A DNA stretch of 64,000 bases from Flavobacterium frigidimaris (GTDB lineage Bacteria > Bacteroidota > Bacteroidia > Flavobacteriales > Flavobacteriaceae), in assembly GCA_900129595.1 (NCBI GenBank), contig FQWG01000004.1, forward strand, positions 248,001-312,000. Direction: 5' to 3'. Both the position numbers and the translations under genes were made by a program. Below the pieces are notes generated by a model. The model made no database searches and was not told the DNA's origin. It saw only the letters and a list, made by a program, of their open reading frames with translations. Below are positions 42,880-52,594 of this stretch, piece by piece (position 1 is the first letter of the stretch; the number at the start of each line of letters is the position of its first letter).

Positions 42880-45060
42880 CTATTCTGCTCTTCTTAAAAA
42901 ATGAAAATCCAGTTGTTTTTTAACCAAATCTGCATTTTTAACTTTTACATATATTTCATCTCCTAATTGTAAAATACTGTTTGAAGTAGCTCCAACCAAA
43001 GCATATTGCTTTTCATCAAAAGTATAATAATCATCTTTTATTTCTCTGATTCTTACCATTCCTTCACATTTGTTAGAAACAATTTCAACATAAATTCCCC
43101 ATTCTGTAACTCCTGAAATAACTCCAAGGAATTCTTCGTCCTGGTGATCCTGCATGTATTTAACCTGCATGTATTTGATACTGTCACGTTCCGCATTTGT
43201 TGCTAAACTTTCCATATTCGAACAATGCAAACATTTCGTTTCATACACTTCTTCGTCTACAGATGCTCCGTTATCCAGATAATATTGCAGCAAACGGTGT
43301 ACCATAACGTCAGGATAACGGCGAATTGGCGAAGTAAAATGACTGTAATAATCAAAAGCTAAACCGTAATGACCAATATTTTCTGTCGAATATTTGGCTT
43401 TACTCATACTTCTAATAGCAAGAGTATCAATTAAGTTTTGCTCTTTTTTACCATTTACTTCTTCCATCAAAGCATTCAATGATTTCGAAATATCGCCTTT
43501 ATTACGGAAATCTATTTTATAACCAAATTTAGCAATTACGGTTTGCATCGCAATAAGCTTGTCTTCATTTGGTTCATCGTGAATTCTGTAAATAAATGTT
43601 TTCTTTTGTTTACCAATGTATTCAGCCACTTTTCTATTGGCCAAAAGCATAAATTCTTCAATCAGATGATTGGCATCTTTAGAAACTTTAAAATAAACTC
43701 CTTCTGGTTCTCCTTGTTCATCTAAGTTGAATTTTACTTCGACTTTATCAAAAGAAATTGCACCATTGGCCATTCTTTTCTTTCTTAAAATCTTAGCTAA
43801 TTCATCTAATTTTAAAGTAGCTTCGGTAATTTCATCAGACACAACATAAGATTCTCCAGTGATCGAAATATCAACAGGAATTGTATTGTCTTTTGTTTCA
43901 ATGATATATTGTGCTTCTTCGTAAGCAAAACGCTGATCTGAATAAATTACTGTTCTTCCAAACCATTGGTTGATAACTTGTGCAGTTGGAGAAACTTCGA
44001 ATATTGCTGAGAAAGTATATTTCTCTTCATTCGGTCTCAACGAACAAGCAAAATTAGATAAAACTTCCGGAAGCATTGGCACTACTCTATCTACCAAATA
44101 AACTGATGTTGCACGTTGATACGCTTCATCATCTAAAATTGTTCCTTCTTCAAGATAATACGAAACATCGGCAATGTGAATTCCTATTTCGAAATTTCCG
44201 TTTTCTAACTTTTTGAAAGACAAGGCATCATCAAAATCTTTTGCATCTTTCGGGTCAATAGTAAACGTAAGTGTATCACGCATATCACGACGTTTTGCAA
44301 TTTCAGATTCCTGAATGGATGTATCTATTTTTTGTGCATAAACCTCTACTTCTACCGGAAAATCTGATGGCAAGCCATATTCAGCCAAAATAGCGTGAAT
44401 CTCAGTATTGTGTTCTCCAGGTTTTCCTAAAACTCTGATCACAGATCCAAACGGACTATCGGCTCTTTTTGGCCAGTCTTCAATCGTAACCAAAACAACA
44501 TCACCGTTTTCTGCTTCTCCAATTTTATCTTTTGGAATAAAAATATCGGTATACATTTTTGGGTTTGCAGTAGATACAAAGGCAAAATTGGCCTGAATAT
44601 CAATAACTCCAACAAACTCTGTTTTATTTCTTTCTACAACTTCAATTACTTCACCTTCAGGTCTTTTCCCTTTTCTTCGGTTATAAACATAAACTTTTAC
44701 TTTGTCTTTGTCTAAAGCACGATTCAGATTATTGGTTGGGATAAAAACATCTTCACTAAAATCAGGACAAACAAAATAAGCAGTTTTTCTACTGGTCATA
44801 TCTATTGTTCCTTCGTAATAATCCTGACTCTCTGCTTTTACTAAATATTTGCCAGGTTCAGATTCTATAATTTTCTTTGAAGCAGCCAGAATTTTTAAAT
44901 CTTTTATAATCTGGTTTCTGCTTTTTGTATCATCAAGTTCGAGCTTCGCTCCTATCTGTTTGTAATTAAATGCTTTATTAGGACTTTGCGATAAAATTTT
45001 TATTATTTTACTTGAGAAATCTTTCTCATTTTTTATCGGCTTTCTAATTTTCTTACTCAT
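42880..45060 (-). CDS. rnr: Ribonuclease R
   Basis: The protein has 726 residues. N-terminal helix-turn-helix-like part (SQSPNKAFNYKQIGAKLELD), two cold-shock-type OB domains (EGTIDMTSRKTAYFVCPDF; FVGVIDIQANFAFV), the RNB catalytic domain (TFTIDPKDAKDFDDALSFKKL with the metal-binding acids; SPIRRYPDVMVHRLL), and a C-terminal S1 domain (FLGVISGVTEWGIYVEI). It is a 3'-5' exoribonuclease for structured RNA. It probably heads the three-gene minus-strand unit, immediately left of the candidate origin. Confidence 0.96.
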   Translation of the reverse strand: MSKKIRKPIKNEKDFSSKIIKILSQSPNKAFNYKQIGAKLELDDTKSRNQIIKDLKILAASKKIIESEPGKYLVKAESQDYYEGTIDMTSRKTAYFVCPDFSEDVFIPTNNLNRALDKDKVKVYVYNRRKGKRPEGEVIEVVERNKTEFVGVIDIQANFAFVSTANPKMYTDIFIPKDKIGEAENGDVVLVTIEDWPKRADSPFGSVIRVLGKPGEHNTEIHAILAEYGLPSDFPVEVEVYAQKIDTSIQESEIAKRRDMRDTLTFTIDPKDAKDFDDALSFKKLENGNFEIGIHIADVSYYLEEGTILDDEAYQRATSVYLVDRVVPMLPEVLSNFACSLRPNEEKYTFSAIFEVSPTAQVINQWFGRTVIYSDQRFAYEEAQYIIETKDNTIPVDISITGESYVVSDEITEATLKLDELAKILRKKRMANGAISFDKVEVKFNLDEQGEPEGVYFKVSKDANHLIEEFMLLANRKVAEYIGKQKKTFIYRIHDEPNEDKLIAMQTVIAKFGYKIDFRNKGDISKSLNALMEEVNGKKEQNLIDTLAIRSMSKAKYSTENIGHYGLAFDYYSHFTSPIRRYPDVMVHRLLQYYLDNGASVDEEVYETKCLHCSNMESLATNAERDSIKYMQVKYMQDHQDEEFLGVISGVTEWGIYVEIVSNKCEGMVRIREIKDDYYTFDEKQYALVGATSNSILQLGDEIYVKVKNADLVKKQLDFHFLRRAE

Positions 45061-45259
45061 ATATCTTTTCTTAAAAAGTTAAAATTACAAATAAGATATC
45101 AGATTATAGATTTTAACAAATAAATTATTAAAAATATAACTTTCAAAGGGAGATTTTATATTGATTTTTAAAGGTCATTTGTAATTCGAATATTCAAAAT
45201 TCTTGCGAACGACAAATTTTTAGTAATGCTCATTTCGTATATTTACAAAAAGACCCTTT

Positions 45260-45493
45260 ATGGAAAGCTTTAAAACCATTGCCATATTCAATTATCAGCA
45301 CGAAACAATCGTTCTAAAGCACTTATTAGAGCAAGAACAGATTCCGTATTACTTTGAGAACGAAATGACCTTATCTGTCGTGCCAATGTACACCACTGCA
45401 CTGGGTGGAATCAAACTCAAAGTTCATCCCAACGATTTCGACGAAGTTCAGCAAATTCTGGACAATCTTAATAACCCACTTAAAATTGTTTAA
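45260..45493 (+). CDS. DUF2007-like small protein
   Basis: The protein has 77 residues: FKTIAIFNYQHETIVLKHLLEQEQIPYYFENE and GGIKLKVHPNDFDEVQQIL fit the DUF2007 'putative signal transducing protein' domain, a small ferredoxin-like fold related to the PII/GlnB shape. No binding residues can be assigned. It borders the candidate origin region. Confidence 0.8.
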   Translation: MESFKTIAIFNYQHETIVLKHLLEQEQIPYYFENEMTLSVVPMYTTALGGIKLKVHPNDFDEVQQILDNLNNPLKIV

Positions 45494-46124
45494 ACTCATC
45501 TGTTTTTTCAATTTCAGGATTTTTTTTTCTTTTAAAATTTTCAAAGTTGTCAACATATATTAAATACAACAAAAAGAAAAATTTAAATTAAATTAATTTT
45601 TGTTTGTTATTATAGCTTGTTAATATGTGCTATAAATTTATTTTTAAAAGCATTGAAATGAAGTTTCTCTTACTTATCGTGAGTTATCAACATACTTATA
45701 TTAAGTTAAACGATTAGTTTCTAAGACTTTTTCTATTTTAATTAACAATGGTTGACAACCTAAAATAGATTCATTTTGTAGATAAGTTCACATGTTGATA
45801 TTTGTTGAAAATGGCATTTTTGATATTGATAACTTTTCCAAAAATTCATCAAACTTTATTAGGTTATTTCATTCCGGTTTTGGATTAGGTTTTTTTTCGA
45901 CACAACCAAAAAAAACTTCTAATTTTCTATCTCAACTTATTAACAAATAATGTTAACTTAAAGTTAACTGAATATCAAGTAATTAGGTTTTGGTATTAAC
46001 AATATAAAAAATTAACAAAATCTATGAATATTATTTATTGATTATGAGATACTTATAGAGTTGTTAATAATGTTGATAAGTGTTAAGTTTCTGATATTAT
46101 GTAAGTTCTGATTGAGTTTATTTT
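45494..46124. other. Candidate replication origin (oriC)
   Basis: The region has 631 bp without a coding frame and is extremely AT-rich. DnaA-box-like nonamers (TTATNNACA family) include TTATCAACA (45684-45692), TTATTAACA (45937-45945), and back-to-back TGTTAATAA (46062-46070) and TGTTGATAA (46071-46079), with weaker TTGTCAACA (45547-45555) and TGTTGATAT (45793-45801). The last motifs are followed by TGTTAAG. Coding is mostly minus-strand on its left and plus-strand on its right. No dnaA gene lies within the window, so this is a hypothesis. Confidence 0.5.
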
Positions 46125-46727
46125 TTATTCGATTCTATTTAAATTTTGAGGAATCTCATTTTGTTTATACTCTCCTAGTTTTCGATAAAATTTTCCATTA
46201 GGTTTTATAATAATGTAATTTCCACAATCAAAGTGATATTTAAAAAGAGTCTTTCTTATTAAATCATTTGTATCCTGGTAAACCTGTTTGTCTTTATATT
46301 TATAATCTTTCTGGGTGATAAAAAACTGATTTATAGTATTATTTTTGTCTAAGAATTTTTTGTAGGCTTTATCATTAACATAATAGTCAATACAGCTTCC
46401 GTTTGGTTCCGAATTATCTTTGTAATAAAAATTAATGATTATAGTTTTTGAAGAATCAATTTTTTTACCCGTTAGTTTTTCCAGCTCTATTTGAATTTTT
46501 ACTTTTTCAGATGGCGATAAAACACCAAAATCATCTTTTCTTAAAAATCTTCCTATATAAGCAGTATCAACCTGGTAAGTAATTATTTCTAATTTTTTAT
46601 CTTTTAATTTATTATTGAATTGGTCTTGCGTTATTGATTGATCATTTTCATCAAATAGAAACTGCGGTTTAGAATTCTCTTGTGAAAAACAATTTAAACT
46701 AAATAGAATAAAGATGATATATTTCAT
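46125..46727 (-). CDS. Exported protein of unknown function
   Basis: The protein has 200 residues with a signal peptide (MKYIIFILFSLNCFSQ). The remainder is Lys/Asn-rich and mixed alpha/beta, with LGVLSPSEKVKIQIELEKLTG-like helix (FGVLSPSEKVKIQ) and KTIIINFYYKDNS; one Cys in NGSCIDYY and one in FDCGNYIIIKPNGK. No motif recognised. It is one of few minus-strand genes right of the candidate origin. Confidence 0.7.
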   Translation of the reverse strand: MKYIIFILFSLNCFSQENSKPQFLFDENDQSITQDQFNNKLKDKKLEIITYQVDTAYIGRFLRKDDFGVLSPSEKVKIQIELEKLTGKKIDSSKTIIINFYYKDNSEPNGSCIDYYVNDKAYKKFLDKNNTINQFFITQKDYKYKDKQVYQDTNDLIRKTLFKYHFDCGNYIIIKPNGKFYRKLGEYKQNEIPQNLNRIE

Positions 46728-46960
46728 TTTTAATGTTTTTAAAATAGGGTTATACTTATTATATGTTTTTGAAAATCAAAATATTATATTTTTTAAAAAT
46801 AGTAAAAAACTTATATATAAATCGTAAAAAAAGATTTATACATTGTAAATTATCTATTCTCATTATTTTTAATTTTAAGTAAAAAATAAACAAATCTATA
46901 GTAAAGTATATATCATATACTTTAAGTAAATTTGCAAAACACAACTTAATAGTATTTAAA

Positions 46961-47392
46961 ATGAAAATTTCGATAGGAAACGACCACGCAGGACCAGATT
47001 ATAAAAAAGCAATCGTTGCAATGCTTAAAGCAAAAGGATATGAAGTAACCAATTATGGTACAGATTCTGAAGATTCTGTTGATTATCCTGATTTTGGACA
47101 CCCTGTTGCCAATGATGTATCTGAAGGTAAAGCTGATTTTGGAATTGTAATCTGCGGAAGCGGAAACGGAATTGCAATGACGGTTAATAAACATCCTAAA
47201 GTGAGAGCGGGTTTATGCTGGACTAAAGAAATTGCTTATTTAACACGTTTACATAATGATGCTAATATTGTGAGTATTCCGGCACGTTTTACATCTATCC
47301 CACAAGCGGTAGAAATTGTTGAAACATTCCTGACAACGGCTTTTGAAGGTGGAAGACACCAAAACAGGGTAAATAAAATTGCTTGTCAGTAA
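46961..47392 (+). CDS. rpiB: Ribose-5-phosphate isomerase B
   Basis: The protein has 143 residues. RpiB/LacAB motifs are ISIGNDHAGPDYKKAI (~3-18), DYPDFGHPVANDV, and the active-site Cys loop GIVICGSGNGIAMTVNKHPKVRAGLC. It interconverts ribose 5-phosphate and ribulose 5-phosphate in the pentose phosphate pathway. A TAAATTTG box at 46927-46934 is the likely -7 element, without a matching TTG. Its terminator is at 47436-47468. Confidence 0.95.
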   Translation: MKISIGNDHAGPDYKKAIVAMLKAKGYEVTNYGTDSEDSVDYPDFGHPVANDVSEGKADFGIVICGSGNGIAMTVNKHPKVRAGLCWTKEIAYLTRLHNDANIVSIPARFTSIPQAVEIVETFLTTAFEGGRHQNRVNKIACQ

Positions 47393-47435
47393 GTAAATAA
47401 AACGAGGTGCTTCGCGCCAATATAATATAAGTAAG

Positions 47436-47468
47436 CCGGGTGGATTTTTATAATTCATCCGGTTTTTT
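47436..47468 (+). terminator. rpiB terminator
   Basis: Imperfect stem CCGGGTGGAT / ATTCATCCGG with a short AT loop, followed by TTTTTTG. Confidence 0.65.
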
Positions 47469-47521
47469 GTTTTTTAGTTCTATATTTCAGTTGATTACAG
47501 GGTTATTAACATTGTTAACAA

Positions 47522-47791
47522 CTAGATTTTATTAGTTAATTTTAGATAAACCAATACAATTTGGAGTATAAAAATTATTCCAAATTTTATAATAAAAGAA
47601 GATTTACTCGTTTTATGTCTAAACAGGAGCATTGCTAGTAATAATCCGATTGAACCTCCAAAAAATGCAATTGTGAATAATGTATTTTCCGGAATCCTTT
47701 GTTTGTTTTTTCGGGCTTGATATTTATCATATCCGGCGAGAACAAAAACGAGGATATTTACAAATAAAAAATACAGTAATAAAACTTCCAT
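47522..47791 (-). CDS. DUF1294 small membrane protein
   Basis: The protein has 89 residues with three hydrophobic segments. AGYDKYQARKNKQRIPENTLFTIAFFGGSIGLLLAMLLFRHKT is the DUF1294 signature (the YDKxxAxxxxxRIPE motif and HKT). Function unknown. It is in opposite orientation to its neighbours rpiB and tex. Confidence 0.85.
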   Translation of the reverse strand: MEVLLLYFLFVNILVFVLAGYDKYQARKNKQRIPENTLFTIAFFGGSIGLLLAMLLFRHKTSKSSFIIKFGIIFILQIVLVYLKLTNKI

Positions 47792-47906
47792 AGGCTTAAA
47801 ATTAAAAGCAAAGGTATTATTTTAGCCGGGTGATTGATTATCTGTTAATGGTTTTTAAAAAACAGATTATCACATTTTGTAATCAAGAAATTATTTCATT
47901 AAAAGT

Positions 47907-50030
47907 ATGACTAATATTCAATTCATTGCCAAGACTGTTCAAACAGCAGCTATTAACATTCAAAATACGGTAAAATTATTAGAGGAAGATTGTACAATTC
48001 CGTTTATTTCCCGCTATAGAAAAGATACAACCGGAAATCTTGATGAAGTTCAGATAGAGAATATTGCTAAACTTCAGAAAGAATATGAAACAATTGTAAA
48101 ACGTAAAGAAGCGGTTTTGAAATCAATAGAAGAGCAAAAAGCGCTTACGCCCGAATTGAAACAGAAAATTGAACAAAGTTTTGATTTACAGGAAATAGAA
48201 GATTTTTACCTGCCATATAAAAAGAAAAAGAAAACAAAGGCTGATGTTGCGCGCGAATTTGGTTTAGAGCCGTTGGCAAAAATTATTATGTCGCAGAATG
48301 ATGTTGATGTTGATTTTGTTTCGACACAATATTTAAATGATAATGTTATTAATGAGGAAGCTGCAATTCAGGGTGCAAGAGATATTATTGCCGAATGGAT
48401 CAACGAGAATATTTATGTTCGTAAGCAATTGCGAAGATTATATCAGCGCAAAGCAACAATTGGAACCAAAGTTGTAAAAAAGAAAATTGAAGAAGAAGGA
48501 GCACAGAAATTCAGTCAGTATTTTGATTGGGAAGAACCATTGACAAAAGCACCTTCGCATCGATTATTAGCTATGCTTCGTGCTGAAAACGAAGGTTTTG
48601 TAAAAATGAAAGTAGATGTTGATATCGATGAAGCTTATGATATTATTGATGAATTAATCATTAAAAAGCAAAACAGTACAACGGCACATTTGCAATTAGC
48701 GATTGAAGACAGTTATAAACGGTTGTTGAATCCGGCGATTGGAAATGAAACTTTACAAGAAGCAAAAGCAAAAGCTGATGCCAATTCAATTCAGGTTTTT
48801 GCGAATAATTTAGGACAACTTTTATTAGCACCGCCCTTGGGTGAAAAACGAATTCTGGCAATTGACCCGGGATTCAGAAGCGGCTGTAAAGTAGTTTGCC
48901 TGGACGAAAAAGGAGATTTATTATATAATGAAACGATTTATCCGCACGCACCTCAAAATGAGGAAACAATGGCAATTAAGAAAATTCGTTCGATGGTAAA
49001 TGCATATCAAATTGATGCGATTTCTATAGGAAACGGAACGGCTTCGAGAGAAACTGAATTTTTTATCAAAAAAATTGCATTCGAGAAACCGTTGCAGGTT
49101 TTTATTGTTTCGGAGGCTGGAGCTTCGGTTTATTCTGCTTCAAAAATTGCACGTGAAGAATTTCCTAATTATGATGTAACGGTTCGTGGATCGGTTTCTA
49201 TTGGGAGACGATTGTCAGATCCTTTGGCCGAATTAGTAAAAATCGACCCGAAAGCAATTGGAGTAGGACAATATCAACATGATGTAGATCAAACGAAACT
49301 TAAAGAAGAATTAGATAATACCGTGATTCGCTGCGTGAATTCGGTTGGAATCAATATCAACACGGCGAGTAAACATTTATTAAGTTATGTGAGCGGAATA
49401 GGAGAGAAGCTTGCAGAAAATATTGTACAGTATCGTTCAGAAAATGGTCCGTTTGAAGACAGAAAACAGCTAAAAAAAGTGCCTCGTTTAGGTGAGAAAG
49501 CGTATCAGCAAGGCGCAGCTTTTATCAGGATTTCGAATGCAAAAAATCCGCTGGACAATTCTGCAGTACATCCTGAAGCTTATCCTGTTGTTGAAAAGAT
49601 GGCAAAAGATTTGAAACTTTCAGTAAACGACCTAATCGCAAACAAAGAGAAAACAGCCTTAATTAAGGTTGAAAACTATATTACACCTGAAATAGGTTTA
49701 CTAACCTTAAAAGATATCATAAAAGAGCTTGAAAAGCCAGGGTTAGACCCAAGAAAGTCAGCTAAGGTTTTTGAATTTGACGCAAACGTAAAATCGATTA
49801 AAGATTTAAAAACCGGAATGATTTTACCGGGAATTGTGAATAACATCACCAATTTTGGCTGCTTTGTTGATATCGGAATCAAAGAAAGCGGATTGGTTCA
49901 TATTTCTCAATTAAAAGCCGGTTTTGTGAGTGATGTAAACGAAGTAGTTAAGCTTCATCAACATGTTGACGTTAAGGTTACAGAAGTTGATGAAGACAGA
50001 AAGAGAATTCAGTTGACGATGGTACTTTAA
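47907..50030 (+). CDS. Tex family RNA-binding transcription protein
   Basis: The protein has 707 residues. N-terminal helical Tex domain (LLEEDCTIPFISRYRKDTTGNLDEVQI; FYLPYKKKKKTKADVAREFGLEPLA), YqgF/RNase H-like domain (ILAIDPGFRSGCKVVCLDEKG ... AISIGNGTASRETEFFI), helix-hairpin-helix (HLLSYVSGIGEKLAENIVQYR), and a C-terminal S1 domain (GMILPGIVNNITNFGCFVDIG). Tex binds nucleic acid and affects transcription and virulence in other bacteria. Single gene with terminator 50077-50113. Confidence 0.95.
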   Translation: MTNIQFIAKTVQTAAINIQNTVKLLEEDCTIPFISRYRKDTTGNLDEVQIENIAKLQKEYETIVKRKEAVLKSIEEQKALTPELKQKIEQSFDLQEIEDFYLPYKKKKKTKADVAREFGLEPLAKIIMSQNDVDVDFVSTQYLNDNVINEEAAIQGARDIIAEWINENIYVRKQLRRLYQRKATIGTKVVKKKIEEEGAQKFSQYFDWEEPLTKAPSHRLLAMLRAENEGFVKMKVDVDIDEAYDIIDELIIKKQNSTTAHLQLAIEDSYKRLLNPAIGNETLQEAKAKADANSIQVFANNLGQLLLAPPLGEKRILAIDPGFRSGCKVVCLDEKGDLLYNETIYPHAPQNEETMAIKKIRSMVNAYQIDAISIGNGTASRETEFFIKKIAFEKPLQVFIVSEAGASVYSASKIAREEFPNYDVTVRGSVSIGRRLSDPLAELVKIDPKAIGVGQYQHDVDQTKLKEELDNTVIRCVNSVGININTASKHLLSYVSGIGEKLAENIVQYRSENGPFEDRKQLKKVPRLGEKAYQQGAAFIRISNAKNPLDNSAVHPEAYPVVEKMAKDLKLSVNDLIANKEKTALIKVENYITPEIGLLTLKDIIKELEKPGLDPRKSAKVFEFDANVKSIKDLKTGMILPGIVNNITNFGCFVDIGIKESGLVHISQLKAGFVSDVNEVVKLHQHVDVKVTEVDEDRKRIQLTMVL

Positions 50031-50076
50031 AATTTTTAAAAAATAAATTCCAATTGGATAGAGAAATATTGATACA

Positions 50077-50115
50077 AAAACTCCCAAATTATAAACTATA
50101 ATTTGGGAGTTTTGT
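50077..50115 (+). terminator. tex terminator
   Basis: Stem AAAACTCCCAAATTATA / TATAATTTGGGAGTTTT with a 3-nt loop. Confidence 0.8.
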
Positions 50116-50140
50116 TCTTAAGCTTATTTATAAAAAATTA

Positions 50141-50172
50141 AAACCCCAAACTACAATTGTAATTTGGGGTTT
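50141..50172 (-). terminator. tatA terminator
   Basis: AAACCCCAAA-TACAATTGTA-TTTGGGGTTT, a near-complete palindrome followed by a T-rich run on the minus strand. Confidence 0.8.
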
Positions 50173-50192
50173 ATAATACGAATATTAAATTC

Positions 50193-50381
50193 TTATTTAA
50201 TTTCTTCTTCTTCTTTTTTAACAGAAGGCGCAGGTGGAGTTTGATCGTCTTTAGCAGCGTTCTTAAATTCCTTAATACCACTTCCTAAACCTTTCATTAA
50301 TTCCGGAATTTTTTTACCTCCAAAAAGTAATATCACAATACCTACTATTACGAGGATTTCTGTAAGACCTAATCTTCCCAT
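50193..50381 (-). CDS. tatA: Twin-arginine translocase TatA/TatE subunit
   Basis: The protein has 62 residues. One N-terminal membrane helix ([39 protein letters not shown]) has the TatA FGxxxxPE-type pattern (FGGKKIPEL) followed by the amphipathic helix, and a charged tail ends it. It forms the pore for folded proteins with TatC. A TACCTTTG box lies at 50435-50428. tatC is not adjacent. Confidence 0.93.
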   Translation of the reverse strand: MGRLGLTEILVIVGIVILLFGGKKIPELMKGLGSGIKEFKNAAKDDQTPPAPSVKKEEEEIK

Positions 50382-50591
50382 GATTGTATATTTAATGCCG
50401 AAGCAAATTAATTTCTAAATAATACCGCAAAGGTATATAGAAATATACGAAGAAGAAGTGTTTTTGGATTAAAATATTCGTATCTATTTGCGTTAAATAT
50501 TTTATAAAATGATGAAATAACGGAATCCGTTTATTTTTATCGGGCATTAACAAGATGATTAATTATTATATTTGCTTGTATAAATAACCTA

Positions 50592-51092
50592 ATGACTAAG
50601 AAAAAATTTAATTTCAGAAAAAAATTATTCATCAAAAACCGATTGGTAATTTTGAATGAAGACACTTTCGAAGAAATTTTCTCGTTTAAACTTAACTTGA
50701 TGAATGTTTTCGTAACGTTCACATTGGGAGGGATTTTTTTAATTTTAATTACCACTTTCATCATCGCTTTTACGCCTTTGCGCGAATTTATTCCGGGATA
50801 TTCTTCTACTGAATTAAAAAAGAATGCAACCGAATTAGCCATTAAATCAGACTCTTTAGAAACTGCTTTGAAGAAAAATGAAGCTTATATAAAAGGGATA
50901 CAGAAAGTATTAACAGGCGAATTGGAGTATGCAAAATTCAATAAAGATTCGATTTTAGCGGAAACTGATGAGCATTCTGATGTAAATATGAAAGCTTCTG
51001 AAGAAGAACTTAAGCTAAGAGAAGAAGTGGCAAAGATGGAGAAGGAGCCAGGTGAAAAAACTCGAAATAAAAACAAAAGTGACAAGAAATAA
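50592..51092 (+). CDS. Membrane protein resembling the N-terminus of M23 peptidases, catalytic domain absent
   Basis: The protein has 166 residues. RKKLFIKNRLVILNEDTFEEIFSFKLNLMNVFV, a membrane helix (~42-68) and FIPGYSSTELKKNATELAIKSDSLE resemble the N-terminal part of Bacteroidota M23 (LytM) metallopeptidases of about 290-320 residues. The protein ends in a charged tail where the LytM domain would start, with no HxxxD or HxH motif. It may be a reduced relative that keeps a scaffold or regulatory role. It starts an operon with the GH3 gene (11 nt gap). A TATATTTG box is at 50567-50574. Confidence 0.75.
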   Translation: MTKKKFNFRKKLFIKNRLVILNEDTFEEIFSFKLNLMNVFVTFTLGGIFLILITTFIIAFTPLREFIPGYSSTELKKNATELAIKSDSLETALKKNEAYIKGIQKVLTGELEYAKFNKDSILAETDEHSDVNMKASEEELKLREEVAKMEKEPGEKTRNKNKSDKK

Positions 51093-51103
51093 TACCATAA
51101 GAA

Positions 51104-52588
51104 ATGTCTATTAAATCAGTAGCAGCAAAATTATTTGCCACCAAAATATATTATAAAACACAGGCTTGGGCCAATAAACCGGTAGAAACTCAGCACGCAG
51201 TATTTAAAAGTTTAATAAATAGTGCCAAAGAAACGCAGTTTGGTACAGATCATCATTTTGATAAAATAAAAACGGTTCATGATTTCAGGAAACGTGTACC
51301 GGTTCGGGATTATGAAGATTTAAAACCTTATATCGACAAAGTTCGAATGGGCGAAAAAAATATTTTATGGAAAGGGAAACCGCTCTATTTTGCCAAAACT
51401 TCAGGAACAACTTCCGGGGCAAAATACATTCCGTTGACCAAAGAATCAATGCCGTATCATATTGAAGCTTCACGAAATGCAATCTTACATTATATATACG
51501 AAACCGGAAATGCCGATTTTGTAGACGGAAAAATGATCTTCTTACAGGGAAGTCCAATTTTAATAGAAAAATACGGAATCAAATTTGGAAGATTGTCGGG
51601 AATCGGAGCGCATTTTGTACCCAAATATCTTCAAAAAAACAGGATGCCTTCGTGGGAAACCAATTGTATCGAAGATTGGGACACCAAAGTAAATGCAATT
51701 GTAGAGGAAACCATTGATCAGAATATGACCATTATTTCCGGAATTCCGTCATGGGTGCAAATGTATTTTGAGCGTTTACAGGAAAAAAGCGGCGGAAAGA
51801 AAATAGGGGACTTATTCAAAAACTTCAATTTGTTTATTTACGGAGGAGTCAATTATGAACCTTATCGTGCGAAGTTCGAAAAAATGATTGGGCGAAAAGT
51901 AGACAGCATTGAGTTGTTTCCGGCCTCTGAAGGCTTTTTTGCTTATCAGGATTCTCAAAAATCAAAAGGAATGCTGTTGTTGCTGAATTCAGGAATTTTT
52001 TATGAATTTATTAAAGCAGATGAATTCTTTACAGAAAACCCAAAAAGTTATACCATTGGTGAAGTAGAAACAGGTGTTAATTATGCTTTGATCGTTTCTA
52101 CAAATGCCGGACTTTGGCGATATAATATTGGCGATACCGTTCAGTTTACCTCATTAGCACCATATAGAGTGATCGTTTCAGGCAGAATCAAACATTATAT
52201 TTCTGCTTTTGGAGAACATGTTATTGCAAAAGAAGTAGAAAGCGCGATGAAAGAAGCGACAGCGGGAACCAAAATCGTAATCAACGAATTTACAGTCGCG
52301 CCACAAATAAACCCGTCAAGCGGATTACCGTATCACGAATGGCTGGTTGAATTCGAAAATGAGCCTGAAAGTATCGAAGCTTTCGCTGCAGCAATTGACG
52401 ATTCGATGCGAAAACAAAATATTTATTACGATGATTTAATCACCGGAAATGTGTTGCGAAAAGTGGTGGTAACCAAAGTTTCTAAAAACGGATTTCAGGA
52501 ATACATGAAATCGCAGGGAAAATTAGGCGGCCAGAATAAAATTCCAAGATTGTCGAATGACAGAAAGATTGCAGATAATTTGAAGTAG
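51104..52588 (+). CDS. GH3-family acyl-acid-amido synthetase-like enzyme
   Basis: The protein has 494 residues. The adenylation-type pattern is FAKTSGTTSGAKYIPLTKESM (P-loop-like), LFPASEGFFAYQD, and RYNIGDTVQFTSLAPYRVIVSGRIKHYISAFGEHV (motif before the hinge). Plant GH3 enzymes join amino acids to jasmonate or auxin through an acyl-AMP; bacterial members are largely uncharacterised. It is the central gene of a three-gene unit with the M23-like membrane protein and the EF-Tu-domain-like protein. Confidence 0.88.
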   Translation: MSIKSVAAKLFATKIYYKTQAWANKPVETQHAVFKSLINSAKETQFGTDHHFDKIKTVHDFRKRVPVRDYEDLKPYIDKVRMGEKNILWKGKPLYFAKTSGTTSGAKYIPLTKESMPYHIEASRNAILHYIYETGNADFVDGKMIFLQGSPILIEKYGIKFGRLSGIGAHFVPKYLQKNRMPSWETNCIEDWDTKVNAIVEETIDQNMTIISGIPSWVQMYFERLQEKSGGKKIGDLFKNFNLFIYGGVNYEPYRAKFEKMIGRKVDSIELFPASEGFFAYQDSQKSKGMLLLLNSGIFYEFIKADEFFTENPKSYTIGEVETGVNYALIVSTNAGLWRYNIGDTVQFTSLAPYRVIVSGRIKHYISAFGEHVIAKEVESAMKEATAGTKIVINEFTVAPQINPSSGLPYHEWLVEFENEPESIEAFAAAIDDSMRKQNIYYDDLITGNVLRKVVVTKVSKNGFQEYMKSQGKLGGQNKIPRLSNDRKIADNLK

Positions 52589-52594
52589 AGAAAA

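Noticed and set aside
45899..45935. CGACACAACC followed by A-run, a partial match to the GACGCAACC-N18 element
   Set aside because: The core differs, the T-run is an A-run and the downstream box is shifted, so it is not counted as a third copy.
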